DNA of 35,245 nucleotides from positions 1 to 35,245 of the forward strand of contig AZLU01000323.1 in the NCBI GenBank assembly GCA_002224055.1, read 5' to 3'. The position numbers were made by a program, and so were the translations under genes. Each line of letters opens with the position of its first letter. The first letter of the stretch is position 1. This stretch comes from Pezizomycotina sp. ARF18 (lineage: Eukaryota > Ascomycota). The notes below the pieces were generated by a model. It was not told where the DNA came from, searched no databases, and saw only the letters and a list, made by a program, of their open reading frames with translations. Shown piece by piece: positions 9,821 to 20,952 of this stretch.

Positions 9821-10530
9821 AGCCGAATCAACTGCTCGAAGATCGATCGCTTATAAACCTTCGATAGCGCTCTCAATTGTTCCTTTAAAGCTTGTATTCA
9901 TGTAAATATTTCATCAAACAATCTTTCTCCAAAACCTTGACTGCGACCAATTGAACGATGAGGCACGTTTGTGCCGTAGGAGGGAGCGTCCAATACGTGG
10001 CCTCCGTTTCTTTTATTACCCTTTTCGCTTAGAGGCCGGCGAAAAGTTTGAAATTTCGCCGACCCCTTGAGAGGTTATATTTAGCGGTTATTTCTCTTAG
10101 CCTGCGCTCGAGGTGATGCTGAAATATTTCTTCCGCTTATTCGTTACAACTGCATCCAGCCTTTTCAACTGTTATGTATCGTCGACCTTGTTAAATCGAA
10201 GATCTCGGGGAGAACATTTTTTCGGTCATTGAAGTCGGCGCCGAGTCATGTTAGCATCCGCGACCCTAATTCGCTAGGTGAACTCAGTCTGCCACTCTTC
10301 GGTAATTTTAAGGGTTTCGTTGATTGTAGAAGCCGATTGGATTCTAAGGCGTGACGACGAGCTACTCCATGCTTCGCTTCCTCATCATTTCGCCTAAACT
10401 TGACGTTACAACGCTTGAGGCTATATAGCTGGGTCTATATCCCTTTTATTCACCGTGGTTCCTAACGGACTCCGCGAAGGATACTTGTCCAATCGCCAGA
10501 GTTGAGACTCGTGAGGCTAAAATACACACT
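9821..10530. other. intergenic region
   Basis: Receptor 3' flank, then a stretch of about 500 bases without recognisable coding sequence, then the probable promoter of the small gene at 10531. No tRNA or repeat was recognised. Confidence 0.4.
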
Positions 10531-10949
10531 ATGACTAGCCGAGAAAACCCCTCTGGAAATCACCCCAACGAGCCCCTGGCGGCTGAGATCTCAATCCGGC
10601 GTCGCTTCCCCGAAACTTTATAGCGATGGTGGCTTTTTGGGTGCCAGCGAAAAAATTCCGGCGGGATTGATTGATGGCCCTGAAGTGTTACTGGACTGTT
10701 GAAGAGGAGGCCATTCCCTCAGCCGCGTACACTGCCAACTCGGTTCCAGGGCTTCCACAAAGGTCATTTAATGACGAGAGTGGTGTGTACATCCCGATAA
10801 GGATCTATTTCGGTGAAGATATCTCCGAGCACCGGTTGAATTGTGCAGATGCCGTCCTTTACAAAGTTCTGTCAACTTCAAGTACAATCTCGGTTAGAAA
10901 GGACGATGACGCCAGGGCGGTCGCGTTCTGGGAGGCTTACCACGAATGA
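10531..10949 (+). CDS. hypothetical protein (frameshifted)
   Basis: An ATG at 10531 gives MTSRENPSGNHPNEPLAAEI in one frame up to 10622. From about 10620 another frame reads YSDGGFLGASEKIPAGLIDG, and from 10671 a third gives a 92-residue acidic stretch with YTANSVPGLPQRSFNDESG, VYIPIRIYFGEDI and AVAFWEAYHE before the stop at 10949. Residue composition is protein-like in the last part, but I recognise no domain, signal peptide or membrane segment. It may be a fragment of a larger dead gene. Joining the three frames rests only on the pattern seen in neighbouring genes. Confidence 0.3.
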
Positions 10950-11717
10950 GTTGCTCCCAAGACTAAAAGATCAGGTTACCTTTTCTCCACGATCACACCA
11001 AACTCAAGTCCGATCCTCCATCTCCACATCTCGCCTAGCTTTAAAGGATAGTTCTACATCTATTCGCGGACGCTGGAGAATTGGTTTATTCTACCTTTGT
11101 TAATGAAACATCTAGATCTTTCTAGCCTAGCGCAAAAGCTCTCTCCCCTCCCATTGTACTGAACACGGAGTCGGAGAAATGAATTGGAAATTGCCCCTCT
11201 CAATGTAGCCAAGACTGTTTGCTTGCAGGCATATCCCCAACACCAAAATTCTATTAACAAGGTGAAGAGGTTTCTTTGTCAGATCACCTCCTGGACCACC
11301 GAGCTCCATTAACCAACGCGTATAAAGCCCCGGAGAACAGCCCTGCTAATTGGGCATCCGGAACATCGTCAACTCCAGGTTTAGTATCTTAACACTTCTC
11401 AATCGGGCTCGCTACGATTCCTCGCCTTCACGGACCGCGAAGTCTCGTTTTCTAGGCTTCCGAAACTAGTTTGCTACAACCGTGCCCCACGGAGCGTCAA
11501 AACAGCCCTACAGGAAACTCCGAGTCTCAATTTCAACGCCAAATCCCCCTTTTAGTTATCGTAAGAGAATATTCCAGGCGAGGTAATAGATCCGTCTTGA
11601 GCACCCACGCTCTACTCTCCCTCGCGACAATTCACAGGTGTCACTGGAGACATAGCTCAATCCATCAATTCCAGATACCCTAGCAAAAACAAAGCTCTAC
11701 AATCCGGAAGCGCCGTA
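10950..11717. other. intergenic region
   Basis: No gene recognised. A TATAAAGC element near 11331 and C-rich, CAA-rich sequence up to 11717 look like the promoter and leader of the next gene. Confidence 0.4.
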
Positions 11718-12127
11718 ATGTCCAACAACCAAGTATCCAGCTCGACCGGGGAGCCCCGTCGGCCTCGCGTTCTGCTCATCACGTCCGCTTCATTCACCAT
11801 GTACGGCTTTGGCATAGGCTTGATTATGGGACGCTTTATTCAGGAAGTAAACAAGAGAGGAGGTGATGCCACTGGAATGGCCCTCTCCGATGATGAGTCT
11901 TCCGATACTCGATTCAAAGAAGCGCTCAATACTACAAGTTCGACATTATCAGTTTCGGACCACTGGTCAGAAACAGCGGTGCGTGGGGGGACAGAATCGG
12001 GCAGTGGATTGCGGAAAGTGAGAGCAGGGACTGCATCTTTTCTCTCCCAACCGGCCCCGAGGACACCCTCTTGCGCATGGAGCAGGCTCTCGAACAGTGG
12101 AGGCAGCAGCAGCAGGCTGGTAACTGA
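11718..12127 (+). CDS. hypothetical small single-pass membrane protein
   Basis: The ATG at 11718 follows an A-rich leader. The protein would be about 136 aa. A basic, Ser/Pro-rich head (MSNNQVSSSTGEPRRPRV) is followed by one hydrophobic segment (LLITSASFTMYGFGIGLIMG), a charged region (FIQEVNKRGG), then after one frame break near 11935 YYKFDIISFGPLVRNSGAW, RIGQWIAESESRDCIF and a Glu/Gln-rich helix ending EQWRQQQQAGN at 12127. Switching frame yields a continuous coherent C-terminus, whereas the original frame becomes Ser/Thr-rich low-complexity sequence. I recognise no family. It could sit in an inner or endomembrane with a short N-terminus, but nothing in the sequence fixes the place. Confidence 0.45.
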
Positions 12128-12567
12128 GGGAAGGCATAATAGCATCCCTACCTATATAGAGAGACGCATGGACATCAGTGTCCCCGTCCCTCATTTTGGC
12201 GGAAGTTTTTTCATCAGTTCCCTGTCCATCCTTATGGCTTTTATTTATTATCACACAAAAGTTCTACCTTCCTTACTATAATAACAGCTTTACCTTGGTA
12301 GCAGTGCATCATTCAAGCTTAACCCTCGTAATTGATGTTTCTCCTGTCATAGACAAAGGATATACGCGCATGTGAGGTGTGAATACATGATTAGAGTTAA
12401 CTTCAGAAAGTCGCACTGTTTTACCATGAGCGTCGGAGCTTGGGTTGGGGCAAGCCTCACTCATACAGCCCATTTGTATTCTATCATCCGACCACAAGCT
12501 TACAGGATGGAATCAAAGAAAATGCAAAGCGTTTCGACACTCCGTCCTAGTGGAGGTAGGTTTTGCA

Positions 12568-14167
12568 TTATATATGAACCGGCGATTTATGACACATGCA
12601 CATGATCAACTGCTCCTCGACTGCCTTCCACCCACTGGGATAAAGACATGCTCTTATCCAGTAACCACCATGACCATCTTTCAGCGTCGTCTTAGTGTTC
12701 TTTATTACTACTCCAAGGGGTAAAGCGGTCGTATGCTGTGTAAAGAGAACCTTCCCTTCTCCTCGTCGCCTTCCTCTTTCCAGAATCTTAACTTTGATAC
12801 TCAAAGCGGGCCCAGCTGGTTAAGAACGGTGAAAACTCTTCCCTCGTGCCCGTAATGGAGCGATGGTGTTTGCGGCATTGTCTTCCCAGAACTTAAGCGA
12901 CTCCTGGACGGCACGTGGATCCATATTTTGGTTGATGTATTTGCGAATCTCCAATGCTATCTCGGGCAGCGAGCGTGTTTGAAGTCTGAAACTGACGGGA
13001 AGTGAACACGCATGTTATAAATACTGTTGTGGATGAAATCGGTAGTATTGTGCGGAGGAGTTAGGAAGCGATGGTACGACATCGCGTACATGCAGTTGAC
13101 GGGCGACTCGGTCCAGGAGGCGTATGTTTGTAGATGACCTGTATCGATTTAGGATGTCAATTTTACTCCGAAACACGGCAGAGTAGGGTTTTGAAAGTAG
13201 AAACTTACTTTGAGGACCCACGCCAGAATCACGTCGTCTTCGTTATGCCTGTACCGAGGCCGAGTTCCGTCGCGCACTCTTGTACCCATTTGCCTACGAG
13301 AGCGCCAGGCAGATGAATAAATTTTGTCTCTGCCGAGGACGCGCCACTGACCAGGGTCTTCAAGGCGTTCGTTGTTCCATTCAGCAATGAAACAGCGAGG
13401 TACTTCGCCATCGGTAACGCACCGATAGCAAATTCTCAGAGGGATGGACGCGAGGAGGGAGTGTAGCCGGCGTATTCTTCTCATCATCAGGGATGCTGAT
13501 AAATTCTGACATCTTGTGCCCTCCGAGAACATCTGCATCGAGGGAGGACACATGGCGGAATCTTTTCCCCGAGACAGAGCTTGGTGAGGAATTTCGCAGC
13601 GGTGAAAGCACCCTCGCCGTCTGCAAAATGGTGTGGCACTCTAAAACCGAGCAGAGTGCATCGGAGAGTAATGTAACCTCAGCGTGAAAACATTCGTCGG
13701 AAGGAGGGTTCAGCGCCCTCATGGAGTCGAAGTGGAAACAGTCGTCTCCGGATTCATTGTTCCTTGAAGATCGGATGCTCAAGCTCGAAGATGGGTAGAA
13801 TACCTGGGCAGCGTGTGATCGTATGGGGAATTCTTGAGCGGTCTTTGCTGAGAAATCGCGCCTTAAAGTCTACGGTGGCGCGGTGGTGAAAGAGTACGGC
13901 GTCCTCTAACAAAGAAAATTACGGTGGCCTTTAGTTAGATTTATAGTAGGGAGAGTAGACCGTAGACCACGCGGATGCTATTCACGTACGGTTGTAATTG
14001 AGTTCCGCCTAATACTGGCCAGAGCGATACTAGTTCTGATGCTTTGCCTCCAAAAAAGCGGGATCGAGACGGCCAGCGACCACCAGCCCGAGGAATATGG
14101 TAACATCTTTCGCTAGATTATATGTTGTCGCGCAACGGTAGGCGGTTGGGTGCTCGAGATCAGCCAT
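12568..14167 (-). pseudogene. BAHD-type acyltransferase (trichothecene 3-O-acetyltransferase-like), broken
   Basis: Minus strand, ATG at 14167 (MADLEHPTAYRC). The family's landmarks follow in order: GRLDPAFLEA and ASELVSLWPVLGGTQLQPY near 14000-14090 (N-terminal 'RLxxxL...WPxLxGR' region); LFHHRATVDFK; RDFSAKTAQEFP; VTLLSDAL; the catalytic HHFADG at 13616-13633 (HxxxDG, catalytic His); FIHLPGALVGKWV; NEDDVILAWVLK near 13230; an intron at 13139-13208; VNCMYAMSYHRFL; LPEIALEIRKYINQNMDP; and a C-terminal KVLFTQHTTALPLGVVI...GGYWIRACLYPSGW. The structural DFGWG motif appears as DSGKR near 12790, with a TAA beside it. Such enzymes move acyl groups from CoA to hydroxylated metabolites. There are at least seven breaks and it is likely dead as read. 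A TATATAT element at 14263-14276 is the likely promoter. Confidence 0.65.
13139..13208 (-). other. intron in the BAHD-type gene
   Basis: On the minus strand the donor GTAAGT follows the WVLK codons, with a CTAAAT branch-like element and a TACAG acceptor, 70 bp. It lies just after the conserved 'DVxxAWVLK' helix. Confidence 0.7.
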
Positions 14168-15550
14168 AATGAGGAATATTGAGAGGAAAGATTGCTATTT
14201 CGAGTTTTCGGAATTACACGCTGTCACTTGGAGTCAAGCTAGTAAGTACCCGCGAGAGTCCAGATAAATATATACACATCGGGTCAGGCGAGCCATGACT
14301 GGTATCTGGCAGCGAAAGAGTGATGTTGCCTCAAACTAGTGCTGCGTAATCGAAGATCATACTCGCAGGTTGAGGGAGGTAGGTCGTAGTTATCGCAGTC
14401 GTAGCACAGCCAACGGCCGGCTCTCGTTTGTGGGGTTAGCTCACGTCAGCCTCAGCCGCTCCTGGTGGATCAATCACACGCTGTTACGTGCCTCGTGGGC
14501 GGAGAGATTCAAACCGACTGGAATGACAACGCAAAGTATAAAAGCGTGAACTTGATGGCATATCTGAGCCTTCATATTTGCTGATATTATCAAGCCGTAC
14601 TGGAATGAGGCTGGGAAAGTTCAATAGAGCATCTTCAACCCGTGGCCGCGGGCTGGCTCGATCTTACGTCGAAAATGAATATTTGGCCTCTGGATTTTAT
14701 TTATGGCAGGCGAAAGTATCTTGAGATAGCGATAGGCATAAACATGTACTTAGTAGACGTTAAATATACTCAACCAATCAATCAATCGATTCGATCGCTA
14801 GTAGTAAGATCTTGTGATTTTTCAACATATGTATCGAGAACGTAAGGATGCTTCCTGAAGCTGTTGGGGAGGGAGTTTTATGCGCAAGGGGGCCCCGAAA
14901 GGGCAGTCGATCGGTTCTTCGCCAAACAGCAATTTCCTTCGAGCTAAATAATGAGTTGTTTAAGCATGATGATCTGCAAAAATAAAAGCGACAAGAAACG
15001 AAAACCTCATATACGACCCAGGAAATTTCAACTACGCGCTGTGAGGATGGCTAGAATCGTCAGCCTGAGAGTAATTACCTGCGAACTAGCATTCCGGTGA
15101 AAATGGGATGCCTGTGGACGTCAGACCTCAGTATAGGCTACGATTCTAGAAATTTGCTATACTCTAACGTAGCAACTCTGCCATACGATTCTGTATCCAT
15201 AACATTCATCGGCGCATTCCCCGAGCCCTAGGAGCTTCGACACAAACGCAGGGTTCATAATCATCCTTGCCCTACAGACTACGAGCCTAAACCGAGGGCA
15301 TCATGCAATTTTCGCGGCTTAATTAAAAATACGAGGCTTTCCGGTGAAACCACGAAATCTTCAGCCAATTTCGATTTTCGCTGCGTATAGAGGAAAGCCA
15401 GTCCTTATGACGTCGATTCCAAAGCAGCATTCCTTATAATGACTCTGTCCCTCTCCCCCATGGACCCACAAGCTTCCACGCACGGGCGGAAAGCTTGCGT
15501 TGGCATTTTAAAATTCCCAGTTTTGGTCTATTCGAGTGGAGATTCGAGCT

Positions 15551-15581
<31 letters not shown>

Positions 15582-15653
15582 CTTTTCGATGTTCGTTGAT
15601 ACCAGTCACTGCTTTCTCATCCACCACGTCTACGATAGTAAGAGGCTGTCCTG
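14168..15653. other. intergenic region between divergent genes
   Basis: Serves as the promoter region of the minus-strand acyltransferase and the plus-strand receptor copy 2. Visible elements are a TATATAT block at 14263-14276, a TATAAAAG at about 14537 whose gene is not clear (the open frame from 14642 has no recognised feature), and a 25-base poly(A) at 15557-15581. Confidence 0.45.
15557..15581. promoter_or_regulatory. poly(dA:dT) tract upstream of receptor copy 2
   Basis: 25 uninterrupted A about 70 bp before the ATG at 15654. This is possibly a nucleosome-excluding promoter element. Confidence 0.5.
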
Positions 15654-17593
15654 ATGACGACTCCTGCCCGGAGTCAATCTCGATGCGGACGAGCTGATAA
15701 GAGTTGGGCTTCTGATTTCAAGCTGCTGCCGGTTATCCAAATCTACGATGATCGAAATGGTAGACTTACTCTCATCTTTCCACGAGGAAGAGATAAATAC
15801 AATGTTGATGGCGGTGACTTCACCTCTGAACATTAAGGCTTCAGTTGCACTATCGCAACTGCAGCGAGTGCTGCCCGCTTTAGCGACGAATTCCAATGGC
15901 CTCCAGATGTCGATTTTGTACGCTTTGTTCGCCCTGCTCGGTATCATGGTAGTTGCATGCGATTCTTCGTTAGGCAAAAGACTTCAAGGACAACAATGGT
16001 TGAGGATTGGATTACGCTGGCGGCATTGGTAAAATTGAAATCAAGCCCTTTTCGAAGGAATCAATGCTAACGCGTGCGTTTGTCAGTCTTCATGTATCGC
16101 TCTTACAGTAGTTTTATGGATAGGTGGGTTTTCATCGGTCGGCGATTTTGAAGCTTAATGATCACAGCTAACACAGCTTAAACTATTGAGATGAATAGCA
16201 AATCAAGTTGCCGGGGAGGGGCCCACGTATGGCGTCTTTCATTCAACAGTATTCGTCTCTTCTCAATAGTATGAAATATCTGGTCATTAACTTTTTTTTG
16301 CTTGCATTTTTGTGCTAAAACGAAATTACAGTATATCTTTGCCGGAGAATTTATTTAATTTATGCCACATTCTTCTCAAGGCAGCTTTCCCGCTTTCTTC
16401 TGGAGTTCGTCGGAGAGTAAACGCTTTCGATATGCTATTCTGTCGGTCGGCTCTTGTTTCGCGATAGTTGTTCTTGCAAACACTTTTCTCAGAATACTCC
16501 GATGTACCCGATCAATTTCTGGGATCATATAGGCCATACAACTTGCTACGATGGTCTCACCGTGTTCACTATCTCCGGGAGCATGTTCGCGCTTACCGAT
16601 ATGATTATCCTGTAAGTATAGCAAGCCGCTAGCTAGAGTGCCATAGCTTTTGTCAAAAAGCAATCTGTAATATTATATTAACGTAAGCTTCATGATCATC
16701 AGAATACTTCCGAATGGTTTCAAGTTGATATCGTGGCTCAGCTTCAAGAAGAATGCAAAACTACTGATATTAGGTTTATTTACACTTGGTCTTTTGTAAG
16801 CTCACCCGACCCAGCCACTTCAAAAAGTGCATCCCATCGTAAGCTCCTGTACTAATGCACATATTTAGTGTATTTGCGACTAGTGTTATACAGATATTTA
16901 AGCTGCGCGGTCTTATATCATCAGCAGACTTCACTTATAAGATCAACGATGTCATTCCATGGACAATGTGAGTAAGACCACTGCCCAGTATCTGAAGAGT
17001 AGGCTAGAGTAACATAAATCCACGTAGTGTCGAATTATACATATCGCTCGCAGCGTCGTGCGCACCGATGATTGCGATTGTTCTTTTGAAACCTCAAAAC
17101 CTGCCCGATCCCGATCTTAGAGCGGAATCTATGATACCTACGCGGCCTGTATCCGAACATTGTTAGAGGAAACAAGGCATTCGGAAGCCAAAGCTCAAAG
17201 GAATCAAACGGCTCGTTTTCACGAAGGTCTGAATCTATCAAGAAAGTGCGGAGTCTTCTTGAATCCGTGAGGAGGGAGCGAAAGGATAGCGATATACCGA
17301 TAGCGTTGCCGCCGCTGGATTTAGTGCTGCTCGCGGCCGACCTCGGAACTAGGGAAAATTTGAACTTGGTGGGCAATCAAGGATTGGCGCAGGCGCAGGT
17401 CGAGTGGCACGACTTCACAGACGAAGCAGAAAGGAGACCTATCAAAACGAGCGATGGCACTTACGAGATGGGCCCTCGGTCGCGAAGTGGGACTGTAAGC
17501 GGTAGGAAAAGGAGTAATACCGCGGGTAGTCGGCCAAGAGGTGCTGCTCCTGCGTGGAATCCCAGCCGTGATGATGAGATCGAAGCGGTCTGA
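15654..17593 (+). CDS. PTH11-like seven-helix membrane protein, copy 2 (frameshifted)
   Basis: The ATG at 15654 starts MTTP; the next frame gives GVNLDADELI, matching the head of copy 1. Then come NIKASVALSQLQRVLPALAT, TM1 (LYALFALLGIMVVA, MRFFVRQKTS), and VEDWITLAAL just before intron 1, like SCAVVAL of copy 1. TM2 (SSCIALTVVLWI) is followed by GGAHVWRLSFNSIRLFSI, the 'GxGxHxWxL' loop typical of PTH11-like proteins. Next are IYLIYATFFS, RFRYAILSVGSCFAIVVL, a CTPINFWDH loop, MFALTDMIIL, ILPNGFKLISWLSFKKN, LLILGLFTLGLF-VFATSVIQIF and VELYISLAASCAPMIAIVLL. The polar tail ends at 17593 (RDDEIEAV). Six introns fall at 16029-16086, 16124-16176, 16269-16331, 16612-16702, 16796-16868 and 16968-17027. 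Frame breaks lie near 15700, 15960, 16180, 16345, 16510 and 17165. The ligand is unknown. Confidence 0.7.
16029..16086 (+). other. intron 1 of receptor copy 2
   Basis: GTAAAA donor, TGCTAACG branch, TGTCAG acceptor, 58 bp, phase 0 after TLAAL. Same place and phase as in copy 1. Confidence 0.75.
16124..16176 (+). other. intron 2 of receptor copy 2
   Basis: GTGGGT donor, AGCTAAC branch, ACACAG acceptor, 53 bp, after the VVLWI helix. Confidence 0.65.
16269..16331 (+). other. intron 3 of receptor copy 2
   Basis: GTATGA donor, TGCTAAAAC branch region, TTACAG acceptor, 63 bp, phase 0 between RLFSI and YIFAGEF. Confidence 0.65.
16612..16702 (+). other. intron 4 of receptor copy 2
   Basis: GTAAGT donor, TTAACG branch-like element, CATCAG acceptor, 91 bp. 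Joins DMIIL to ILPNGFK in frame. Confidence 0.65.
16796..16868 (+). other. intron 5 of receptor copy 2
   Basis: GTAAGC donor, TACTAATG branch, TTTAG acceptor, 73 bp, phase 2 (TT|T). Same place and phase as intron 4 of copy 1. Confidence 0.75.
16968..17027 (+). other. intron 6 of receptor copy 2
   Basis: GTGAGT donor, ATAAAT branch-like element, CGTAG acceptor, 60 bp, before the last helix VELYISLAASC. Confidence 0.7.
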
Positions 17594-18722
17594 GTATCCC
17601 TTCTTCTCGGCCTCTTCTTTTTCAACCCTGTATTTTAGTGTAAATATTCTGTTCTGTATAATTCTTTCACAGAGGAACTCTATGACCTTCCCTCGTGGTC
17701 CACTCATAAGACCACGGAATTCCCTCTTCCCATGCTGGTCGACCCGGTGATCAAGTTGGAACCGCTGAGAAATACAATGAAGCCGGTTGGAGAGAGTATG
17801 ATACAAAGCCAAGGGAGTTCGTTAGATTTACATGTTACACTTCCCCTGTTACAACACCTTTGGTCGCAACGAAGGAAGAATGCCAAGTCTCACTATAGGA
17901 CTGGAAACAGGGGTCAGCAATCGCGGTCCAGAGCCTTGAACCTGCTACTTTGCAGCTTCACAGCCAGTCTCGATACGAGTCGTTTCGGGGACAAAGCGAG
18001 CGTACAGAGCGAAGGCGTATTCCATAAACCTTTGACATGTAGCGACCGACTAAGAATATATTATTTTGAAATCTAGATAGTATCATCAATTTGATTGCAA
18101 GATGGAGACGAAGTAGTATATCGCCAAATGAAGGAGTGGAGGAGTCCAAGGAGCCAAACTGCGTTAAAGGCACTACCACGGCTCAGTTGAATTTAACGCA
18201 GAACTTCAATTTTACTTGGTGTAATTTCGGGGACTCAGCAGCCAAGGGCGGACAGTGAGAAATTCAACTTGTTCTCAAATTAGGCTTCCTGCATGTGTCA
18301 TTCCAGCATTAAAAATAATATAGCCGTCATGGAAGGAAATTTCGAAGTTTCTCGGAAGATAATTTTAAATTCAAGCACACACACACTGCCTCAGTGGCCT
18401 GCTAATAACCGTTCCAGGGCTGAAACTTGCCTGTCCCATGCCCTCGTTGCTTTGACTGATAGACGAACATTCCTCCGGCAGAGCCTGCCGGTGGATACGA
18501 GAACCATGGTCAGAATGTTAACACATGAGACGGTCCAGTTCATGCCTGGGATGGCTTCGCGCTGTTTAAATATCAACAGAAGCCCGCTACTAAACGAGTT
18601 CTCTCGTTGTAATCCACGTTATACTGAACCCATCTTCAAGCATCTTACGATTATTGTCATTTTTTCCTACATTCATCTTTTTCTTCCTCAAAGCTTCGAA
18701 CGTTCATTTCAACGAGCCAACA
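17594..18722. other. intergenic region
   Basis: 3' flank of receptor copy 2 and promoter/leader of the next F-box gene. An open frame runs across 18293-18802, but it overlaps the true start at 18723 in another frame and shows no domain, so I do not call it. Confidence 0.45.
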
Positions 18723-20071
18723 ATGGGGATACCTACCCATCCACGCGTTCCATCACCTACTTTGATGACGTTGTTGACTTTACCTTCAGAGATCATTATT
18801 GAAATTTTCTCCTATTTTATCGCTGTCCGAAAGCCCGGGGGAAATGAAGAACCAGATTTTGCCCCTTTAAAAGTGCCGATCAGGAAACCAGTGCCGAAAG
18901 AAGAGCGTGAGGCATATCTGACGTTCCGAAGCACCTGCCGGAGGTTCCGCACCATCGCCGATCATCAGGTTGCCTTCGAAAGATACTTTCCAACCGACGC
19001 CCTTCTCAAACTCTACAAGCCGATCACGTATTATCGCTACCATGACCTCTGCGAAAACCTTACGCGCCTCGAGCCGCGATTCAGACTCTTACTATCGAGT
19101 CAATTCCGACAGAAGATGATCGGACAGTAACAGAAACGCGATGGTTCGCTCCATGAACGCTAGAATAATTTCTAGATTAGATTCCTTCGAGTCCCTCAAG
19201 AGGTTACGGTGTATTGTAAACCGCCGGGTGTCGAAGAGAGCAGTGAGTATGAGTGGTGCGCGAACCCACTCCCAACTCATAGCTGCGGCTTCAACCATAC
19301 ACACGCAATATTGAACAGCCTGGTCAAACCGCGTCGAAGCTACCAAACGTGACGGTGCTTAAACTGCGAGCGCTCGAGCCTGAACACCACGATGTCTTTG
19401 ACAGCCCCGAGTGGGCTGTTTTGCTCGAGAAATTGATCACATTCGAGATTGAACTCGAATACAAGCCTCCACACCCGATGTACAACATGGACGATGAGCT
19501 GTACGAGGACCCAAAGTACCCCCAAGACGCTTTCCGGCCGTCAAACCCGGAACTCCGACTGACCGCATTCGCTGAGCAGTTCGCTAAGTGGCCAACGTAC
19601 CTCAAACAAGTAAGAGAGCTTAAGATAAACGTCCAAGAAGTGCAATCCGAGGGAACGAACCGACCCACGTTCCGTTTCAATTCTTTCTTTCACGCTACGA
19701 AGGGTGAAGAAGGCCTGATCATGCCCGCGTTGAAAAGAATCTATTTGAGAAGGATATGCATAGACAGAGGCCTCATGGAGTTTTTCCTTGCCCACACGAG
19801 TATTAGTGAGGTGGTCCTAGAGTCCAGCGGACCGAAGCATAGTAGGTATGGCGAGAGTGGTGGACTGAGGTGGGCCGAGATTTACAGAGACTTCCTTCAG
19901 ATGCAAGAACTACGGGCTTTCGAGATCCGAGGAAGCAACAAAGACGAAAAGAGGGTAGCCGCGGCGGATGGAGAAGGATGGTTGCATAAGCTCAAGAAGA
20001 AAGTGGATAAGAAATCGTTGCAGGACGACGCGGAGGAGAATGAAAACACGTCATGGCTATTCCTGGGATGA
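18723..20071 (+). CDS. F-box protein with LRR-like C-terminus (three frame breaks)
   Basis: The ATG at 18723 (CAACAATGG, a good start context) gives MGIPTHPRVPSPTLM. Then come LLTLPSEIIIEIFSYFIAV, the first half of an F-box, and after a loop LTFRSTCRRFRTIADHQVAF, the second half. The frame runs to 19130 as read, but breaks near 19112, 19305 and 19320 join it to RSMNARIISRLDSFESLKRL, QLIAAASTIHT and finally the long frame up to 20071. That last part carries irregular leucine-rich units (NVTVLKLRALEPEHHD; VRELKINVQEV; LKRIYLRRICIDRG; ISEVVLESSG; ELRAFEIRGSN) and a basic C-terminal helix. Total about 450 aa. No intron is needed. The likely role is a substrate adaptor of an SCF ubiquitin ligase; the target is unknown. 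Confidence 0.7.
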
Positions 20072-20952
20072 TGTAGAGCAACGAAATACTGTATAGTGTA
20101 AAGGTAACCTAAATCGAGATTATTTCGCCAAATTGTAACAAAGGTTCTTCTCTTCATGCATGAGCGAGTAGATTGTTCCGTAAGGAAACGTCGACATAGT
20201 GAAGTTCAAGAGCAAAAGTTTGTCCAATTCGTTTGTCAATTTGCTAGTAAAAGCCCTTAGAAGGACTTTGAAACAGCATAATAGTGAAAAGTTTGAGATA
20301 TTAGTATTGTCTGAGTAGCGGTACCCGGCATGAGAATAACCGGCCTGTAGGCGACCTTGGATGACAATTACCTTAATAGGGAATGATGAGAAGACTTCGT
20401 GGCGCTTGTCATCGTAGGATTTCGCAAATTATCAGGTAAAGCATGAACGCCCCTAAATATTTGCGGTCAGCTGTCAAGCAAGCAACCATGGAGTACATAT
20501 TTCATTTAGCACTTTCAACAACTGCAGATAAGCGAGCCACGCATCTTACACTACACTATTATTCAAAATGGAACGCGCAGGAATTTGTACTACTCATCAC
20601 GCTCTCGCGCGACGGCCGGCACTTGGGAACACGTTCCTGTATATATAAAACAAGCTTCGCCCGGATTGATCGCTCTACCCAGTTCCAAACCATCAGACAA
20701 ACCCTCTTCAATACTACCAGAAACAATTTACAACTCATACTTCACTCGTTCCACTAAGGCGGATTTCTACTATTGAAGTTGTTATCCTCCCAAGATACCA
20801 CTGTGACTATGAACACTGTATAGTTTGTTCTGATTTTGCTTCAGCTAGTCGATTTACAAGCCTTCGCCATGCCGGCTCCCCGATAATCAGATAGCTCGCC
20901 GAGGCGGCAATAATTCAAGACTCAAGATTTTTTTGCAAGTACCCACCGAAAG
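20072..20952. other. intergenic region
   Basis: 3' flank of the F-box gene, then A/C-rich sequence with a TATATATAAAAC element near 20639 that could be a promoter on the plus strand. The open frame at 20443-20757 covers that element and is not protein-like. Confidence 0.4.

Noticed and set aside
9391-9876. 161-codon minus-strand open frame
   Set aside because: Antisense to the polar tail of receptor copy 1; composition is dominated by Ser, Pro and Arg and there is no start context.
8164-14167. secondary-metabolite gene cluster around the acyltransferase
   Set aside because: No polyketide synthase, peptide synthetase, terpene cyclase, P450 or cluster regulator is visible in the window.
18293-18802. 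169-codon open frame on the plus strand before the second F-box gene
   Set aside because: It overlaps the better start at 18723 in another frame, shows no domain, and its last third is simply the F-box gene's leader and first codons read out of frame.
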